Source: Chlorobium sp.
GTDB taxonomy: Bacteria > Bacteroidota > Chlorobiia > Chlorobiales > Chlorobiaceae
Reading direction: 5' to 3'
Length of the DNA stretch: 64,000 nt
Assembly: GCA_005862285.1 (NCBI GenBank)
Contig: SZXW01000004.1
Location: forward strand, 1 to 64,000
Shown: piece by piece, positions 55,052 through 64,000 of the stretch
Layout: each line of letters begins with the position of its first letter
How positions within the stretch are numbered: position 1 is the stretch's first letter
The notes under the pieces: generated by a model
What the model was told of the DNA's origin: nothing
What the model saw: only the letters and a program-made list of their open reading frames with translations
Databases searched by the model: none
Made by a program: the position numbers and the translations under genes

Positions 55052-56257
55052 TTAGAAGGTAACGGTTGCCCAGAGCTCGCCGCGTAACAGATTGCTCCTG
55101 TCTGTTCCTGCGTTTATAGCGTTTTCAAACGAGCTTGCACGATAACGGACTGTCGGGGTCAGGCTGAAAGTGCCGGCAGCAGACTCATAGATGCCGATCT
55201 TGTACTGTGCCCAGACGAAGATGTTGTTGTAAACCGCATCGTATGGAGATTTAATGTCGGTAAAGCTCGCACCGGTCCAGTTTGTCTGGCCTTTGTATGT
55301 TTTATCTGTAGTTCTGTTGTAGTCAATCCAGGTCATGAGCGGGCCGGATTCGAACTTCGCCCTGAGGAGGTAGCCGCTGTAATCTACGCTTTTAGGAGCG
55401 CCGTTAGATGAACCATTCGAGTCTTTGCAGAAGGTGTAAAAACCGCTCAGGCCGAGTTTCGACTTGCCTTCGATAGGAATCGTGACATTCGCGCCGAAGG
55501 TTGCAGGAGAGACGTTCTGGTAAACCAGACCGGCTCCATCGGTAATCGCAAACAGTGCCTGAGGTTCGACGGTGACGCTGCCGAGATTGGCTTTGTAGGA
55601 GACATGTGCGGCATAACCGTCATTGAACAGCCCCTGGGCATACTGGCCATATGCAGCGGTTGGTCCTGAATGGTTGTCAAGAACACAAAGCGTTGCGTTA
55701 AGTTCCCCGTCACCGATTTTGGTGCCGTAGTTGAAAGCGAAGATACGATCGAAGTTCCACTGGAAGTAAGGGACGTCAACTGCGCAGATCATGGCGGCGA
55801 CCGTCGTATTGTATGCCGGAATCGGATACATGGTCAGGTCGAAAATCGGGTTGTTCAAGCTGTTGAGCGGCAGGCGGCCGGCCATGTAGTGGCTGTCCTG
55901 CATCATGCGCCCGAAGTAGAACTGAGAAAATGCGGGGGTATAGTTATCTTTGTTTCCGCTATCATATGCACCGACAGTGTTCCAGCCGGGAACGACACCC
56001 TTGTAAAGAGTTTCATCCTGCAGCAGGGCCTTGAAAAAATATCCGTTGCCGAGATCAGCCGATGCCTTCAGCCTGACCCGCCAAGTATATTTCATATCAT
56101 CTTTCCATGTGGTGTTAACTCCGGCAATAGTCGTGTTCGGAAGGTCTAACCTCGGGCGGATCGTGGCGTCGCCGCCGATTTTCAGTTCGGCATGTGCCGG
56201 TGATGCGAATGACAGTACTGCACACATTGCAGCAAGCGACAGCATTCTTTTCTTCAT
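55052..56257 (-). CDS. Porin-like outer-membrane beta-barrel protein
   Basis: 401 residues with a clear signal peptide (LSLAAMCAVLSFASPAHA). The rest is rich in alternating aromatic and polar residues, with an F at the last position (LWATVTF), typical of outer-membrane barrels. It has one gene-specific terminator and a strong upstream region, so it may be highly expressed. The substrate cannot be inferred. Confidence 0.8.
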   Translation of the reverse strand: MKKRMLSLAAMCAVLSFASPAHAELKIGGDATIRPRLDLPNTTIAGVNTTWKDDMKYTWRVRLKASADLGNGYFFKALLQDETLYKGVVPGWNTVGAYDSGNKDNYTPAFSQFYFGRMMQDSHYMAGRLPLNSLNNPIFDLTMYPIPAYNTTVAAMICAVDVPYFQWNFDRIFAFNYGTKIGDGELNATLCVLDNHSGPTAAYGQYAQGLFNDGYAAHVSYKANLGSVTVEPQALFAITDGAGLVYQNVSPATFGANVTIPIEGKSKLGLSGFYTFCKDSNGSSNGAPKSVDYSGYLLRAKFESGPLMTWIDYNRTTDKTYKGQTNWTGASFTDIKSPYDAVYNNIFVWAQYKIGIYESAAGTFSLTPTVRYRASSFENAINAGTDRSNLLRGELWATVTF

Positions 56258-56598
56258 GTGACATCTCCTTTGATTGGTTGTGTGTGTGTTTTTTTACAAC
56301 AAAATTCCCAGCCTGTTCCAAGGTTTTTCTGGAACCGGAAAAAAACTAACCCGGTTGCAAAAATTCAAAAATGTAATAAAAAACAGCCGAAAAGCTGTCA
56401 AAATGAAAAAATACCGAAAAAAAAGATAGTATTATTTTCGGTATTGTATTTATATGCTCATATAATAAGCGTTTCTGGATTGGTTTGCAAATAATTGTTA
56501 ACTTTTCACGCAGGTTCTGTAAAATAAAAGCGTCTAACCTTTGTTTTCCTGGAAATTACGCTTTTTATTCACTCAAAACAAAATATTCTTTTATCTGC
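56258..56598. other. Divergent promoter region between porin and Nudix genes
   Basis: About 340 bp, AT-rich. An 11-bp perfect inverted repeat (56410-56420 with 56435-56445, word AATACCGAAAA) lies here. A TATAAT at 56461-56466 is suitable as a -10 for the Nudix gene, but no well-spaced -35 is evident. Confidence 0.4.
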
Positions 56599-57105
56599 GT
56601 GTCAAAAGTCAATCTCAGGGTAAGTGCCTTATGCATACAGGACGGCCGTGTTCTGCTCATAGAACATAAAAGTTTCGCACCGGACGATCCGGAGCTGCCC
56701 CAAACGTACTGGATTCTGCCCGGAGGTGTGGTCGAACGGGGTGAAACACTCGACGAGGCCGTAAAGCGGGAGATGAGGGAGGAAACGGGCCTTGAATGCA
56801 ATGTCGGGAATCTGCTTTTTATCAAGGAGCTGCTCTATCCGTATCCCGGGGTCAAAGAGCAGGGAAGCCTCCATCATTCTGTTTCGCTCGGTTTTCACTG
56901 TGACGTGACGGGCGGTGAAATGATGACGGGCAAGGATCCTGAATTCCCTGACGACAGGCAGGTTATCATCAGGGTTGAATGGATTCCGGTTGCCGATCTT
57001 GGTCGTTATTCCCTTTATCCACCATTTCTTGCCGATTATATTCTTGCCCATAAACAGGAAAAACTCCGGAATGCGGTTCCGGAGTTTTTCAATTCGCTGC
57101 AATGA
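56599..57105 (+). CDS. Nudix hydrolase
   Basis: 168 residues from GTG 56599; an upstream open stretch lacks Nudix-like content. The Nudix box G(5)E(7)REUxEExGU is complete in [24 protein letters not shown]. Substrate is probably a nucleoside diphosphate derivative; it cannot be fixed. A terminator-like hairpin lies inside the last 15 codons. Confidence 0.88.
   Translation: MSKVNLRVSALCIQDGRVLLIEHKSFAPDDPELPQTYWILPGGVVERGETLDEAVKREMREETGLECNVGNLLFIKELLYPYPGVKEQGSLHHSVSLGFHCDVTGGEMMTGKDPEFPDDRQVIIRVEWIPVADLGRYSLYPPFLADYILAHKQEKLRNAVPEFFNSLQ
57061..57087 (+). terminator. Terminator-like hairpin within the Nudix 3' end
   Basis: A perfect 11-bp stem (57061-57071 with 57077-57087), 5-nt loop, then TTC. 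It overlaps the last coding bases before the stop at 57105. Confidence 0.5.
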
Positions 57106-57159
57106 TATCGGGATAATCCGGGAGCAGTTTTCCTGTATGTTCCGGGAAGTCCGAGGCTG

Positions 57160-58029
57160 TCAGAGATCGACAATAACACCGACGGTGCTGAAACTTTCGG
57201 GGCGGTAAAAGTACATGCCTTGACGGCTCAAACCTGACGAGTAGTTGTATGCCACTCTCACTTTTTCAAGCCCGATTGACCCGAGGCGCATGCCTGCCTG
57301 AAGGTTCCATGTTCCGCGGAAACCCCGCGTTTCATTGAACGATGCATCCCACGCGGGCAGAAGTTTGAAATCAGCGGCAAGATAAGTATCTCCGGGGGTC
57401 GAAAGTTCCGCGCCTGCCTGGAACGAATGCGGATTTATGCCGTCGGGCGAAGAGTGGTACATGTACTGGTATCCGGCATATATCCTGTTGCCTTTGGAGC
57501 TGAGAGCAAGCACCAGATTGAGAAATTCGCGGCTGTAAACGAAGGGAATGGTGAATGGGCAGTCACCCTGGATCCAGTGCCCTGAAGCATCGGTATGACC
57601 GTCCTCAAAATGGGCGGATATGTGACTGAGGCGCAGTTTTGCACTGAATGTATCGAAGGGCAGAGAGCTCTGTATCGGTTTTGTCATGCTTGCATTGACA
57701 CCGAAGAGGTAATCGATGGTATCGACCGGAAACTTGAAATTGTCGCTGCACCTGAGCAGGGAGAACGTTCCGAAATCGATACCGACGGCAAAATCCTTGT
57801 TTCTGCTCTGATAGAGGTCGGCCGAGGTCCCGATGTCAAGCTGCAGGTATTTGTCGCTTGTCATTGGCATCACGGCAATTCTCGGCTGAAGAGGGTCGGC
57901 GAGAATGGGCTGGAAAATGGTGTTCAGTGTAGGTTTCACAAGCGGATCGGCCGGTGCGTTTTTCATTGCGAACACCAGGAAGACGGTCAGTATCAACAGA
58001 ATTTTACCGGTAATGTATTTATTTTTCAT
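57160..58029 (-). CDS. Beta-barrel-like envelope protein (DUF1207-like)
   Basis: 289 residues from ATG 58029 with a signal peptide (ITGKILLILTVFLVFAMKNAPA in part). The mature start FQPILADPLQPRIAV resembles DUF1207 proteins. The rest is strand-rich with aromatic residues, so an outer-membrane location is likely. No function is known. It ends near the Nudix gene in a tail-to-tail arrangement. Confidence 0.65.
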   Translation of the reverse strand: MKNKYITGKILLILTVFLVFAMKNAPADPLVKPTLNTIFQPILADPLQPRIAVMPMTSDKYLQLDIGTSADLYQSRNKDFAVGIDFGTFSLLRCSDNFKFPVDTIDYLFGVNASMTKPIQSSLPFDTFSAKLRLSHISAHFEDGHTDASGHWIQGDCPFTIPFVYSREFLNLVLALSSKGNRIYAGYQYMYHSSPDGINPHSFQAGAELSTPGDTYLAADFKLLPAWDASFNETRGFRGTWNLQAGMRLGSIGLEKVRVAYNYSSGLSRQGMYFYRPESFSTVGVIVDL

Positions 58030-58073
58030 TGTTACAGTATGGTTGTGGTTGAAAAGTGATCGCGAGTACCGGT

Positions 58074-59012
58074 TCATGATCCGGAATCAGGCGCAAGCAG
58101 TGTTTTGAGCACTGCCATCCGGACTGCAACGCCGTTGGTGACCTGTTCGAGCAGCAGGCTCTGTGAAAAACCCGGCGGCTGAATGCGGTCAGCGACATTG
58201 TTGGATATTTCGATCTCCCGGTTTATCGGGCCCGGATGGAGGACAAGCAGGTGTTTCTGCACCCGTTCGAGCTTTTCATCAGTCAGGCCATAATAGAACG
58301 AGTATTCTTCAAGTGATGGAAGATACCCTCCTGTGGCTCGTTCGAGCTGCAGCCTAAGCACAATTGCCGAATCAGCCCATCCGATGGCTTTGTCGATATC
58401 GGTGAAAAGCGTGATACCGAGTTGCTCTGCATCGGGAGGAAGAAGGGTGACCGGACTGCAGAGACCGACAGAAGCGCCGGAGCTCAGAAGCCCGTAGATA
58501 TTTGAACGTGCGACCCTGCTGTGCAGGACATCGCCGATGATGATGACTTTAAGTTTTTCAAGTGTCCCGAAATATTCCCGGAGCGTGAACATGTCGAGTA
58601 GGGCCTGTGTTGGATGTTCATGTGAACCGTCTCCGGCGTTGATGACACTTTTCGATGTAATTCCCGTAATGAAATCCGCGGAACAGGAAGAAGGGTGGCG
58701 AAGCACGAATGCATCCACTCTCATTGCTTCGAGGTTCCGGATCGTGTCGCTGAGGGTTTCACCTTTGCTTACGCTGCTTGTGGAGGCACTGAAGCTGAGG
58801 ATGCCGGCACCGAGATGGCGGGCGGCTATTTCAAATGAGAAACGCGTCCGTGTTGAATTTTCGAAAAAACAGAGAGCGATGCGCTTGTTCTGCAGAGAGG
58901 TCTCGAAGGTCGGGTCTGGCGTTATCAACTCTTTTTTGAACACGGCAGCCATGTCAAGAAGCCTGGCAATGCAGTCTGCCGGCAAATTGCATAATCCGGT
59001 AAGGTGCTTCAA
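58074..59012 (-). CDS. pyrB: Aspartate carbamoyltransferase catalytic subunit
   Basis: Makes N-carbamoyl-aspartate, the second step of pyrimidine synthesis. 312 residues. Carbamoyl-phosphate binding residues are in FFENSTRTRFSFE, with INAGDGSHEHPTQALLDMFT and HPGPINREIEI for aspartate binding. Separated from hypA by ~160 bp of divergent promoter DNA. No pyrI regulatory chain is seen. Confidence 0.95.
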   Translation of the reverse strand: MKHLTGLCNLPADCIARLLDMAAVFKKELITPDPTFETSLQNKRIALCFFENSTRTRFSFEIAARHLGAGILSFSASTSSVSKGETLSDTIRNLEAMRVDAFVLRHPSSCSADFITGITSKSVINAGDGSHEHPTQALLDMFTLREYFGTLEKLKVIIIGDVLHSRVARSNIYGLLSSGASVGLCSPVTLLPPDAEQLGITLFTDIDKAIGWADSAIVLRLQLERATGGYLPSLEEYSFYYGLTDEKLERVQKHLLVLHPGPINREIEISNNVADRIQPPGFSQSLLLEQVTNGVAVRMAVLKTLLAPDSGS

Positions 59013-59171
59013 ATCCGAGATTTATTTGAGGCTTTGAAAAAAGATGTTTTCTTCTGAAAGTACGAAAAAATTGATGATCAAAAACTACCTTAAGAAGCGG
59101 GCTGTTATTGAAGTTTCCTTTCAGGTCGATTTCTTTTTTATTATAAATTAAAGTACTCTAATAATTCAGCC

Positions 59172-59525
59172 ATGCATGAAATGAGCATTGCACTTTCAAT
59201 CGTCGAGGCCGTGGATGCAAAGGCCCGCGAAGAAGGTGCAGCGAAGATAACCGGAATCGATCTGCTTGTCGGCAGGCTTTCAGGCATTGAAACCGAGTCT
59301 CTGAAGTTCTGTTTTTCGGCAGCGTCGAAAGGATCGCTCGCAGAAGATGCGGTACTTGCCATAGACGAACGTGAGGGTACCGGTGAGTGCACAGCGTGCA
59401 AGAGCAGTTTTCCTGTATCTTTTTATTATGCCGAGTGCCCGGAATGCGGTTCTCTGGCGGTATCGATCATTTCGGGAGAAGAATTTCAGATCAAGTCAAT
59501 GACCATAGAAGAAGAGGGGGAATAG
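59172..59525 (+). CDS. hypA: Hydrogenase nickel-incorporation protein HypA
   Basis: 117 residues. MHEMSIALS gives His2, the nickel ligand, and the CTACKSSFPVSFYYAECPECGS zinc finger (two CXXC) is complete. It delivers nickel to the hydrogenase large subunit together with HypB, whose gene starts 4 bp downstream. First gene of the hyp cluster. Confidence 0.96.
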   Translation: MHEMSIALSIVEAVDAKAREEGAAKITGIDLLVGRLSGIETESLKFCFSAASKGSLAEDAVLAIDEREGTGECTACKSSFPVSFYYAECPECGSLAVSIISGEEFQIKSMTIEEEGE

Positions 59526-59529
59526 AATT

Positions 59530-60363
59530 ATGTGCGATACCTGCGGGTGTTCATCCGAAGGCGGAGCGGTGCTCCGCAAACCGGGAAACAGCGAATATCA
59601 TGTTCATATAACCGGTCACGGCAACGGTCATGTGCATGACCATGACCATGAGCACAGCCGCCATCACGACCATGATCACGGGCACACCCATCATCACCCG
59701 GAAGGGCACAGCCGCAAGATTGCGATGGAACAGGATGTGCTTCTGAAAAACAACCTGCTTGCCGAAAGGAACCGCGGGTATTTCGAGGCAAGGAATATCG
59801 TGGCCCTGAATTTTCTGAGCTCTCCCGGTTCGGGAAAAACATCGCTTCTCGAGAAAACCATACCGGTCCTCAGGCAGCATGTTCCGGTTGCGGTAATCGA
59901 AGGTGATCAGCAGACCACCAACGATGCGGACCGCATCCATGCCCTCGGTGTTCCGGTCATCCAGGTCAATACGGGATCGGGTTGCCATCTCGACGCCTTC
60001 ATGATCAACCGGTCGCTCAGGGAGCTCGATCTGCAGGACAATTCGCTGCTCTGCATCGAGAATGTCGGCAATCTTGTCTGTCCCGCGATGTTCGATCTCG
60101 GGGAAGCCCTGAAAGTGGTCATCATCAGTACGACCGAAGGGGACGACAAGCCATTGAAGTACCCTGCGATGTTCCATGAAGCGGATATCTGCATCCTCAA
60201 CAAGACGGACCTGCTTCCCTATGTCGATTTCGATGCTGCCCGGTGCCGGGAGAATGCGATGAGGGTCAATCACCACCTGGAGTGGTTCGAAGTTTCGGTC
60301 AAGAGTGGCGAAGGCCTCGATGCGTGGACCGAACGCATCATGAAGATGGTGAAACGGAACTGA
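59530..60363 (+). CDS. hypB: Hydrogenase nickel-incorporation GTPase HypB
   Basis: 277 residues. The N-terminus MCDTCGCS has the metal-binding CXXCGC motif, then a histidine-rich stretch (~20-60) that can store nickel. The GTPase core has SSPGSGKTSLLEKT (P-loop), EGDQQT and the late LNKTDLLPYVDFD. A ribosome site is present. The His-rich stretch marks a nickel-storing type. Confidence 0.96.
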   Translation: MCDTCGCSSEGGAVLRKPGNSEYHVHITGHGNGHVHDHDHEHSRHHDHDHGHTHHHPEGHSRKIAMEQDVLLKNNLLAERNRGYFEARNIVALNFLSSPGSGKTSLLEKTIPVLRQHVPVAVIEGDQQTTNDADRIHALGVPVIQVNTGSGCHLDAFMINRSLRELDLQDNSLLCIENVGNLVCPAMFDLGEALKVVIISTTEGDDKPLKYPAMFHEADICILNKTDLLPYVDFDAARCRENAMRVNHHLEWFEVSVKSGEGLDAWTERIMKMVKRN

Positions 60364-60368
60364 ATGTT

Positions 60369-62654
60369 GTGGTGTCCGGAACAGAGATCAGACAGCGCTT
60401 CCGGGTAAACGGGATCGTGCAGGGGGTCGGGTTCCGTCCCTTCGTTTACCGTATTGCCGTTGCAGGGGGACTGAAGGGATTTATCAGGAACACGGCTTCC
60501 GGTGTCCTGATCGAGGTTCAGGGAGAGAGCGCTTCCATCGACGGCTTCTCCCGGCAATTGCGGACAGAAGGGCCTCCGCTTTCGAAAATCGAGACGGTCG
60601 ATGAAACCACCGTTTCCTGCATTCACGAAGAAGCATTCACCATCGGTGCTTCAGGAGAGGGCGACGAGGTTGAAACCCTGATACCTCCCGATATCGCTCT
60701 CTGCAGCGACTGCAGACGCGAACTCCTTGACCCCTCGAACCGCCGCTTCCGGTATCCGTTCATCAACTGTACCAACTGCGGTCCGCGATATACGATTGTC
60801 GGACGTCTGCCTTACGATCGTCCGTTCACCTCCATGCATGGTTTCACCATGTGCCCCGAATGCGAAAGGGAGTATCACGATCCGCTCGACCGGCGTTTCC
60901 ATGCCCAGCCCAACGCCTGTCCGGTATGCGGGCCGGAGGCGATCCTTCTCGATGCCTCGGGTGAAAAGCTTGACGTTCCGGATGCCGTTGCCGGAGCGGC
61001 GGCAATGCTGCGCGAGGGAAAGATCGTGGCATTGAAAGGAGTCGGAGGTTTCCACCTCGCCGTAGACGCCTCGAACGACGAAGCGGTCAGACTTCTCAGG
61101 GAACGAAAGGGAAGGGAAGCTAAGCCATTTGCGGTTATGGTGAGGGATATCGGCATCGTTTCACGGTACTGCAATTGCTATCCGGCTGAAGCTGCGGCGC
61201 TTGCATCTCCGGAAGCCCCGATCGTATTGCTCAGGAATAGGGGGACAGAGGGACTGGCTCCCTCCGTTGCGCCCGGAAACGACCGCCTCGGAGTGATGCT
61301 GCCATATTCTCCGCTCCATCTTCTTTTATCTGTCGATGCACCGGAAGTTCTTGTCATGACGAGCGCGAATTTCAGCGAGGAGCCTATCGTCACGGACAAT
61401 CTTGAAGCGCTGTCGCGTCTTGGCGGAGTTGCCGATTGTTTCCTTGTGCACAACCGTCCGATCTGGCTGAAATGCGACGATTCAGTCACGATAGAGCTTT
61501 CTGGAAAACTCCGCCAGCTTCGCCGCAGCAGGGGTTATGTTCCTGCGCCGGTTTTTCTGCATGAAGGTGGACCTGTCGTGCTCGCTACAGGGGGCGAGCT
61601 GAAAAATACCCTGACGCTGCTGAAGGGCACCCATGCACTGCTGAGCCAGCATATAGGCGATATGAAGAATTACGAGGCCTGGAAGCACTTCGAGCAGGCG
61701 GCAGAACATCTGCAGCATCTGTTTCAGGCTCTGCCTGAACTGATCGTCCATGACCTGCATCCGGGTTACATGACCACAGAGTGGGCTCTGAAGCAGTCCG
61801 TTCCAGTCCTCGGGGTACAGCATCATCATGCCCATCTCGCTTCATGCCTCGCGGAAAACAGGGTGGACGGGCCGGTTATCGGTCTGATGCTTGACGGCAC
61901 CGGTTACGGAACCGACGGAACGATATGGGGCGGAGAGGTGCTTGTCGGCGATATCGCAGGCGCCGAACGGTTTGCCGCTTTCGAACCCATGCCGATGCCG
62001 GGCGGGGATATTGCCGTTATGCAACCATGGCGGCTCGCTCTCGGTTATCTTTTCAGAAGCTTTTCAGTCATGCCGGAGCTGCCTTTCATGCAGGGAAAAC
62101 CTGCCGGAGCGGTCCTTGAACTGCTCGGCAAGGGGATCAGTGTTCATGAAACATCGAGCTGCGGGCGGCTTTTCGATGCCGTTGCCGCCCTTTCCGGGCT
62201 TAGGGATGAAATCAGTTATGAAGGACAGGCGGCAATCGAGCTGATGCATGCCGCGAAAGGCGAAACCGGTACCGGGACTTTTACCCATGAGCTTCGGGAG
62301 GAAGGCGGACGGTGGACCATGCTGGTTTCTCCGATTATCCGGGATGTTGTCCGGGCTGTAAGGCAGGGGAGCTCGTTGTGTGAGATAAGCAGGATGTTCC
62401 ATCGTACGCTGGTCAGTCTTTTTATCGATATCGCCGGGAGGGCATCGGAAGCATCGGGAATCAGGACTGTCGCCCTGAGCGGGGGAGTGTTCCAGAACGC
62501 TCTGCTGTTTGAAACGCTTGTCCGTGATCTTGAAACTGCAGGGTACCGGGTGCTTGCCCATTCACTGGTCCCTTCGAATGACGGCGGGCTCTCTCTTGGT
62601 CAGGCGGTCATCGGAAGAAGCTATCTCGCAGGCAAGTATAAAGGTATTCACTGA
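60369..62654 (+). CDS. hypF: Carbamoyltransferase HypF
   Basis: Forms the cyano ligands of the NiFe centre from carbamoyl phosphate. ~761 residues from GTG 60369, which gives a short lead before the acylphosphatase domain (RFRVNGIVQGVGFRPFVYRIA). Two zinc-finger pairs (CSDC...CTNC, CPEC...CPVC), a YrdC-like domain and a Kae1-like domain (VQHHHAHLASC) follow in order. The frame is also open upstream within hypB, but that part is not conserved. Confidence 0.95.
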   Translation: MVSGTEIRQRFRVNGIVQGVGFRPFVYRIAVAGGLKGFIRNTASGVLIEVQGESASIDGFSRQLRTEGPPLSKIETVDETTVSCIHEEAFTIGASGEGDEVETLIPPDIALCSDCRRELLDPSNRRFRYPFINCTNCGPRYTIVGRLPYDRPFTSMHGFTMCPECEREYHDPLDRRFHAQPNACPVCGPEAILLDASGEKLDVPDAVAGAAAMLREGKIVALKGVGGFHLAVDASNDEAVRLLRERKGREAKPFAVMVRDIGIVSRYCNCYPAEAAALASPEAPIVLLRNRGTEGLAPSVAPGNDRLGVMLPYSPLHLLLSVDAPEVLVMTSANFSEEPIVTDNLEALSRLGGVADCFLVHNRPIWLKCDDSVTIELSGKLRQLRRSRGYVPAPVFLHEGGPVVLATGGELKNTLTLLKGTHALLSQHIGDMKNYEAWKHFEQAAEHLQHLFQALPELIVHDLHPGYMTTEWALKQSVPVLGVQHHHAHLASCLAENRVDGPVIGLMLDGTGYGTDGTIWGGEVLVGDIAGAERFAAFEPMPMPGGDIAVMQPWRLALGYLFRSFSVMPELPFMQGKPAGAVLELLGKGISVHETSSCGRLFDAVAALSGLRDEISYEGQAAIELMHAAKGETGTGTFTHELREEGGRWTMLVSPIIRDVVRAVRQGSSLCEISRMFHRTLVSLFIDIAGRASEASGIRTVALSGGVFQNALLFETLVRDLETAGYRVLAHSLVPSNDGGLSLGQAVIGRSYLAGKYKGIH

Positions 62655-62751
62655 CAGATGAGCATCAATCCTCTGCAGGTTGTTTGTGCATGAAGCGCCT
62701 TGTATTATCTTTTCCGGAACAGAGGACCGAATCCAAAAATAATTGTAATCC

Positions 62752-63024
62752 ATGTGTCTTGCCATACCGGGGAAACTCATTGAAATATCCATCGAGAACG
62801 GCCTGAAAATGGGCGTTGTCGATGTCAACGGCTCGAAAACCAGAGCATGCCTTGAATATGTACCCGATATTCAGGCCGGACAGTACACGATCATCCATGC
62901 GGGGTTTGCTCTGAAAATCATCGACGAAGAGGAAGCTGCCGAAAGCCTGAAACTCTGGCAGGAAATTTTCGAAAGCGGTGCGTTCGATCATGACGGTGAA
63001 ATTCCTTACACGGTCATAACGTAA
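62752..63024 (+). CDS. hypC: Hydrogenase maturation chaperone HypC
   Basis: 90 residues. [12 protein letters not shown] gives the essential Cys2 that carries the Fe(CN)2CO fragment with HypD. The acidic helix at the end is normal for the family. The gap of ~100 bp after hypF is the largest in the cluster; hypD follows in 8 bp. Confidence 0.96.
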   Translation: MCLAIPGKLIEISIENGLKMGVVDVNGSKTRACLEYVPDIQAGQYTIIHAGFALKIIDEEEAAESLKLWQEIFESGAFDHDGEIPYTVIT

Positions 63025-63032
63025 TCTCAACA

Positions 63033-64000
63033 ATGAAATACATCGACGAGTACCGCGATCCGAAGCTTGCACGGCAGCTGCTACAGGAGATTTCCAGGAA
63101 AACCACACGGCACTGGACGATCATGGAGATCTGCGGAGGCCAGACGCATTCGATCCTGCGCAACGGCATCGACCAGCTGCTGCCTGCAGAGATAGAACTG
63201 GTGCACGGGCCCGGATGTCCGGTATGCGTCACTCCCCTCGAGTCCATCGAACGGGCGCTTGCCATCGCCTCGCAGAACAATGTGATTTTCACAAGTTTCG
63301 GCGATATGCTCCGTGTTCCCGGCAATTCGAAGGACCTTTTCATGGTGCGAAGTGAAGGAGGCGATGTACGGATCGTCTTTTCTCCTCTCGATGCCCTTCA
63401 GATCGCACGGGACAACCCTTCGAAAGAGGTTGTTTTCTTGGCCGTCGGTTTCGAGACCACGGCACCGGCCAACGCGATGGCTGTTTATCAGGCTGCACGT
63501 GAAGGTATAGGGAATTTCAGCGTGATCGTCAGCCAGGTCCTCGTGCCGCCGGCCATGCGGGCAATCCTCTCGTCGCCGGATAACCGTGTCCAGGGGTTCC
63601 TTGCCGCCGGGCATGTCTGTGCGGTCATGGGTTACAGCGAATACGAGCCGATCGCCGAAGAATTCAACGTTCCGATCGTCCCGACCGGCTTCGAACCGGT
63701 TGACCTGCTTGCAGGCATCCTGAAGACCGTCGAAATGCTCGAGGAGGGGAAAGCGGGGGTTGTGAACCGTTACGGAAGGGTGGTGAGCCGTGAAGGCAAT
63801 CCTGCCGCCAGGAAGATTATCGGGAAGGTGTTCGAAGTTACCGACCGGCAATGGCGGGGCATCGGTACCATTCTTGGCAGCGGCCTTGGCCTCAGGAAGG
63901 AGTTCGAAGGGTTCGATGCCGAAAAAAAATTCGGAGTAATCCACATCGTGGCAACAGAATCACCGCTGTGCATGAGCGGCAGTGTCCTGCAGGGAAAGCT
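63033..64000 (+). CDS. hypD: Hydrogenase maturation protein HypD, 5' part (runs off the window)
   Basis: The first ~322 codons, open to the right edge. [16 protein letters not shown], then [19 protein letters not shown] and FTSFGDML match HypD. The protein holds an iron-sulfur cluster and, with HypC, assembles the Fe(CN)2CO unit. Stop and hypE lie beyond the window. Confidence 0.96.
   Translation, partial: MKYIDEYRDPKLARQLLQEISRKTTRHWTIMEICGGQTHSILRNGIDQLLPAEIELVHGPGCPVCVTPLESIERALAIASQNNVIFTSFGDMLRVPGNSKDLFMVRSEGGDVRIVFSPLDALQIARDNPSKEVVFLAVGFETTAPANAMAVYQAAREGIGNFSVIVSQVLVPPAMRAILSSPDNRVQGFLAAGHVCAVMGYSEYEPIAEEFNVPIVPTGFEPVDLLAGILKTVEMLEEGKAGVVNRYGRVVSREGNPAARKIIGKVFEVTDRQWRGIGTILGSGLGLRKEFEGFDAEKKFGVIHIVATESPLCMSGSVLQGK

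Noticed and set aside
59071-59081. FNR-like palindrome TTGATGATCAA before hypA
   Set aside because: The half-sites are separated by one base where FNR/CRP sites have four, so it does not match a known site.
60243-60368. ATG-started extension of hypF inside hypB
   Set aside because: It would overlap hypB by 120 bases and adds residues with no HypF similarity; GTG 60369 gives the normal length.

Overview
The window looks like a chromosome segment of a green sulfur bacterium (Chlorobiaceae, probably Chlorobium or a close relative). The main reasons are a BciB-type 8-vinyl reductase of bacteriochlorophyll synthesis, a [NiFe]-hydrogenase maturation cluster, a compact cbb3 oxidase operon of the kind some members of this phylum carry, and the overall gene style. 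No rRNA, tRNA or CRISPR array was seen. The species call is inference; the gene families are read from the translations.

Layout. 1-3 kb: 3' end of a large secreted calcium-binding (RTX/VWA) surface protein. 3-16 kb: housekeeping and envelope genes (fbp, recJ, a flippase-like protein, a PAP2 phosphatase, purU, a lipocalin, tatA, a DUF4337 protein), a heterodimeric ABC exporter, then an SDR enzyme tail-to-tail with bciB. 16-26 kb: a hybrid sensor kinase, an M16 peptidase lipoprotein, a decayed amidohydrolase, and cydDC. 26-35 kb: a lone Hpt protein, then a full minus-strand cbb3 oxidase operon (ccoN-O-Q-P-G, fixH, a YtkA-like exported protein, ccoI, ccoS, a SafE-like membrane protein) with an easily missed 47-codon ccoQ. 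35-43 kb: mtnA, then a more AT-rich accessory-looking stretch with a pyruvoyl arginine decarboxylase, phoU, a 21-residue-repeat protein, an arsenate-reductase-like protein, an ornithine-decarboxylase-like enzyme, homospermidine synthase and a transposase remnant. 43-52 kb: a conserved minus-strand housekeeping run (uvrC, TPR protein, aroE, lspA, tatD, TPR membrane protein, cyclophilin, yggS, purine nucleoside phosphorylase). 52-59 kb: an MFS transporter with a small partner, a universal stress protein, a porin-like protein, a Nudix hydrolase, a beta-barrel-like protein and pyrB. 59-64 kb: hypA-hypB-hypF-hypC-hypD, running off the right edge.

How the genes fit together. The cbb3 cluster encodes the oxidase, its copper loading (CcoI, SafE-like, YtkA-like) and its assembly factors (CcoG, CcoS), which suggests defence against or use of low oxygen. 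cydDC fits redox control of the periplasm. The hyp genes build the NiFe(CN)2CO centre of a hydrogenase encoded elsewhere. Ornithine decarboxylase plus homospermidine synthase form a short polyamine route, and the arginine decarboxylase may feed it. The most interesting hypothesis is that the SDR next to bciB, which resembles plant chlorophyll b reductases (NYC1/NOL), acts on the C7 group of a chlorophyll pigment.
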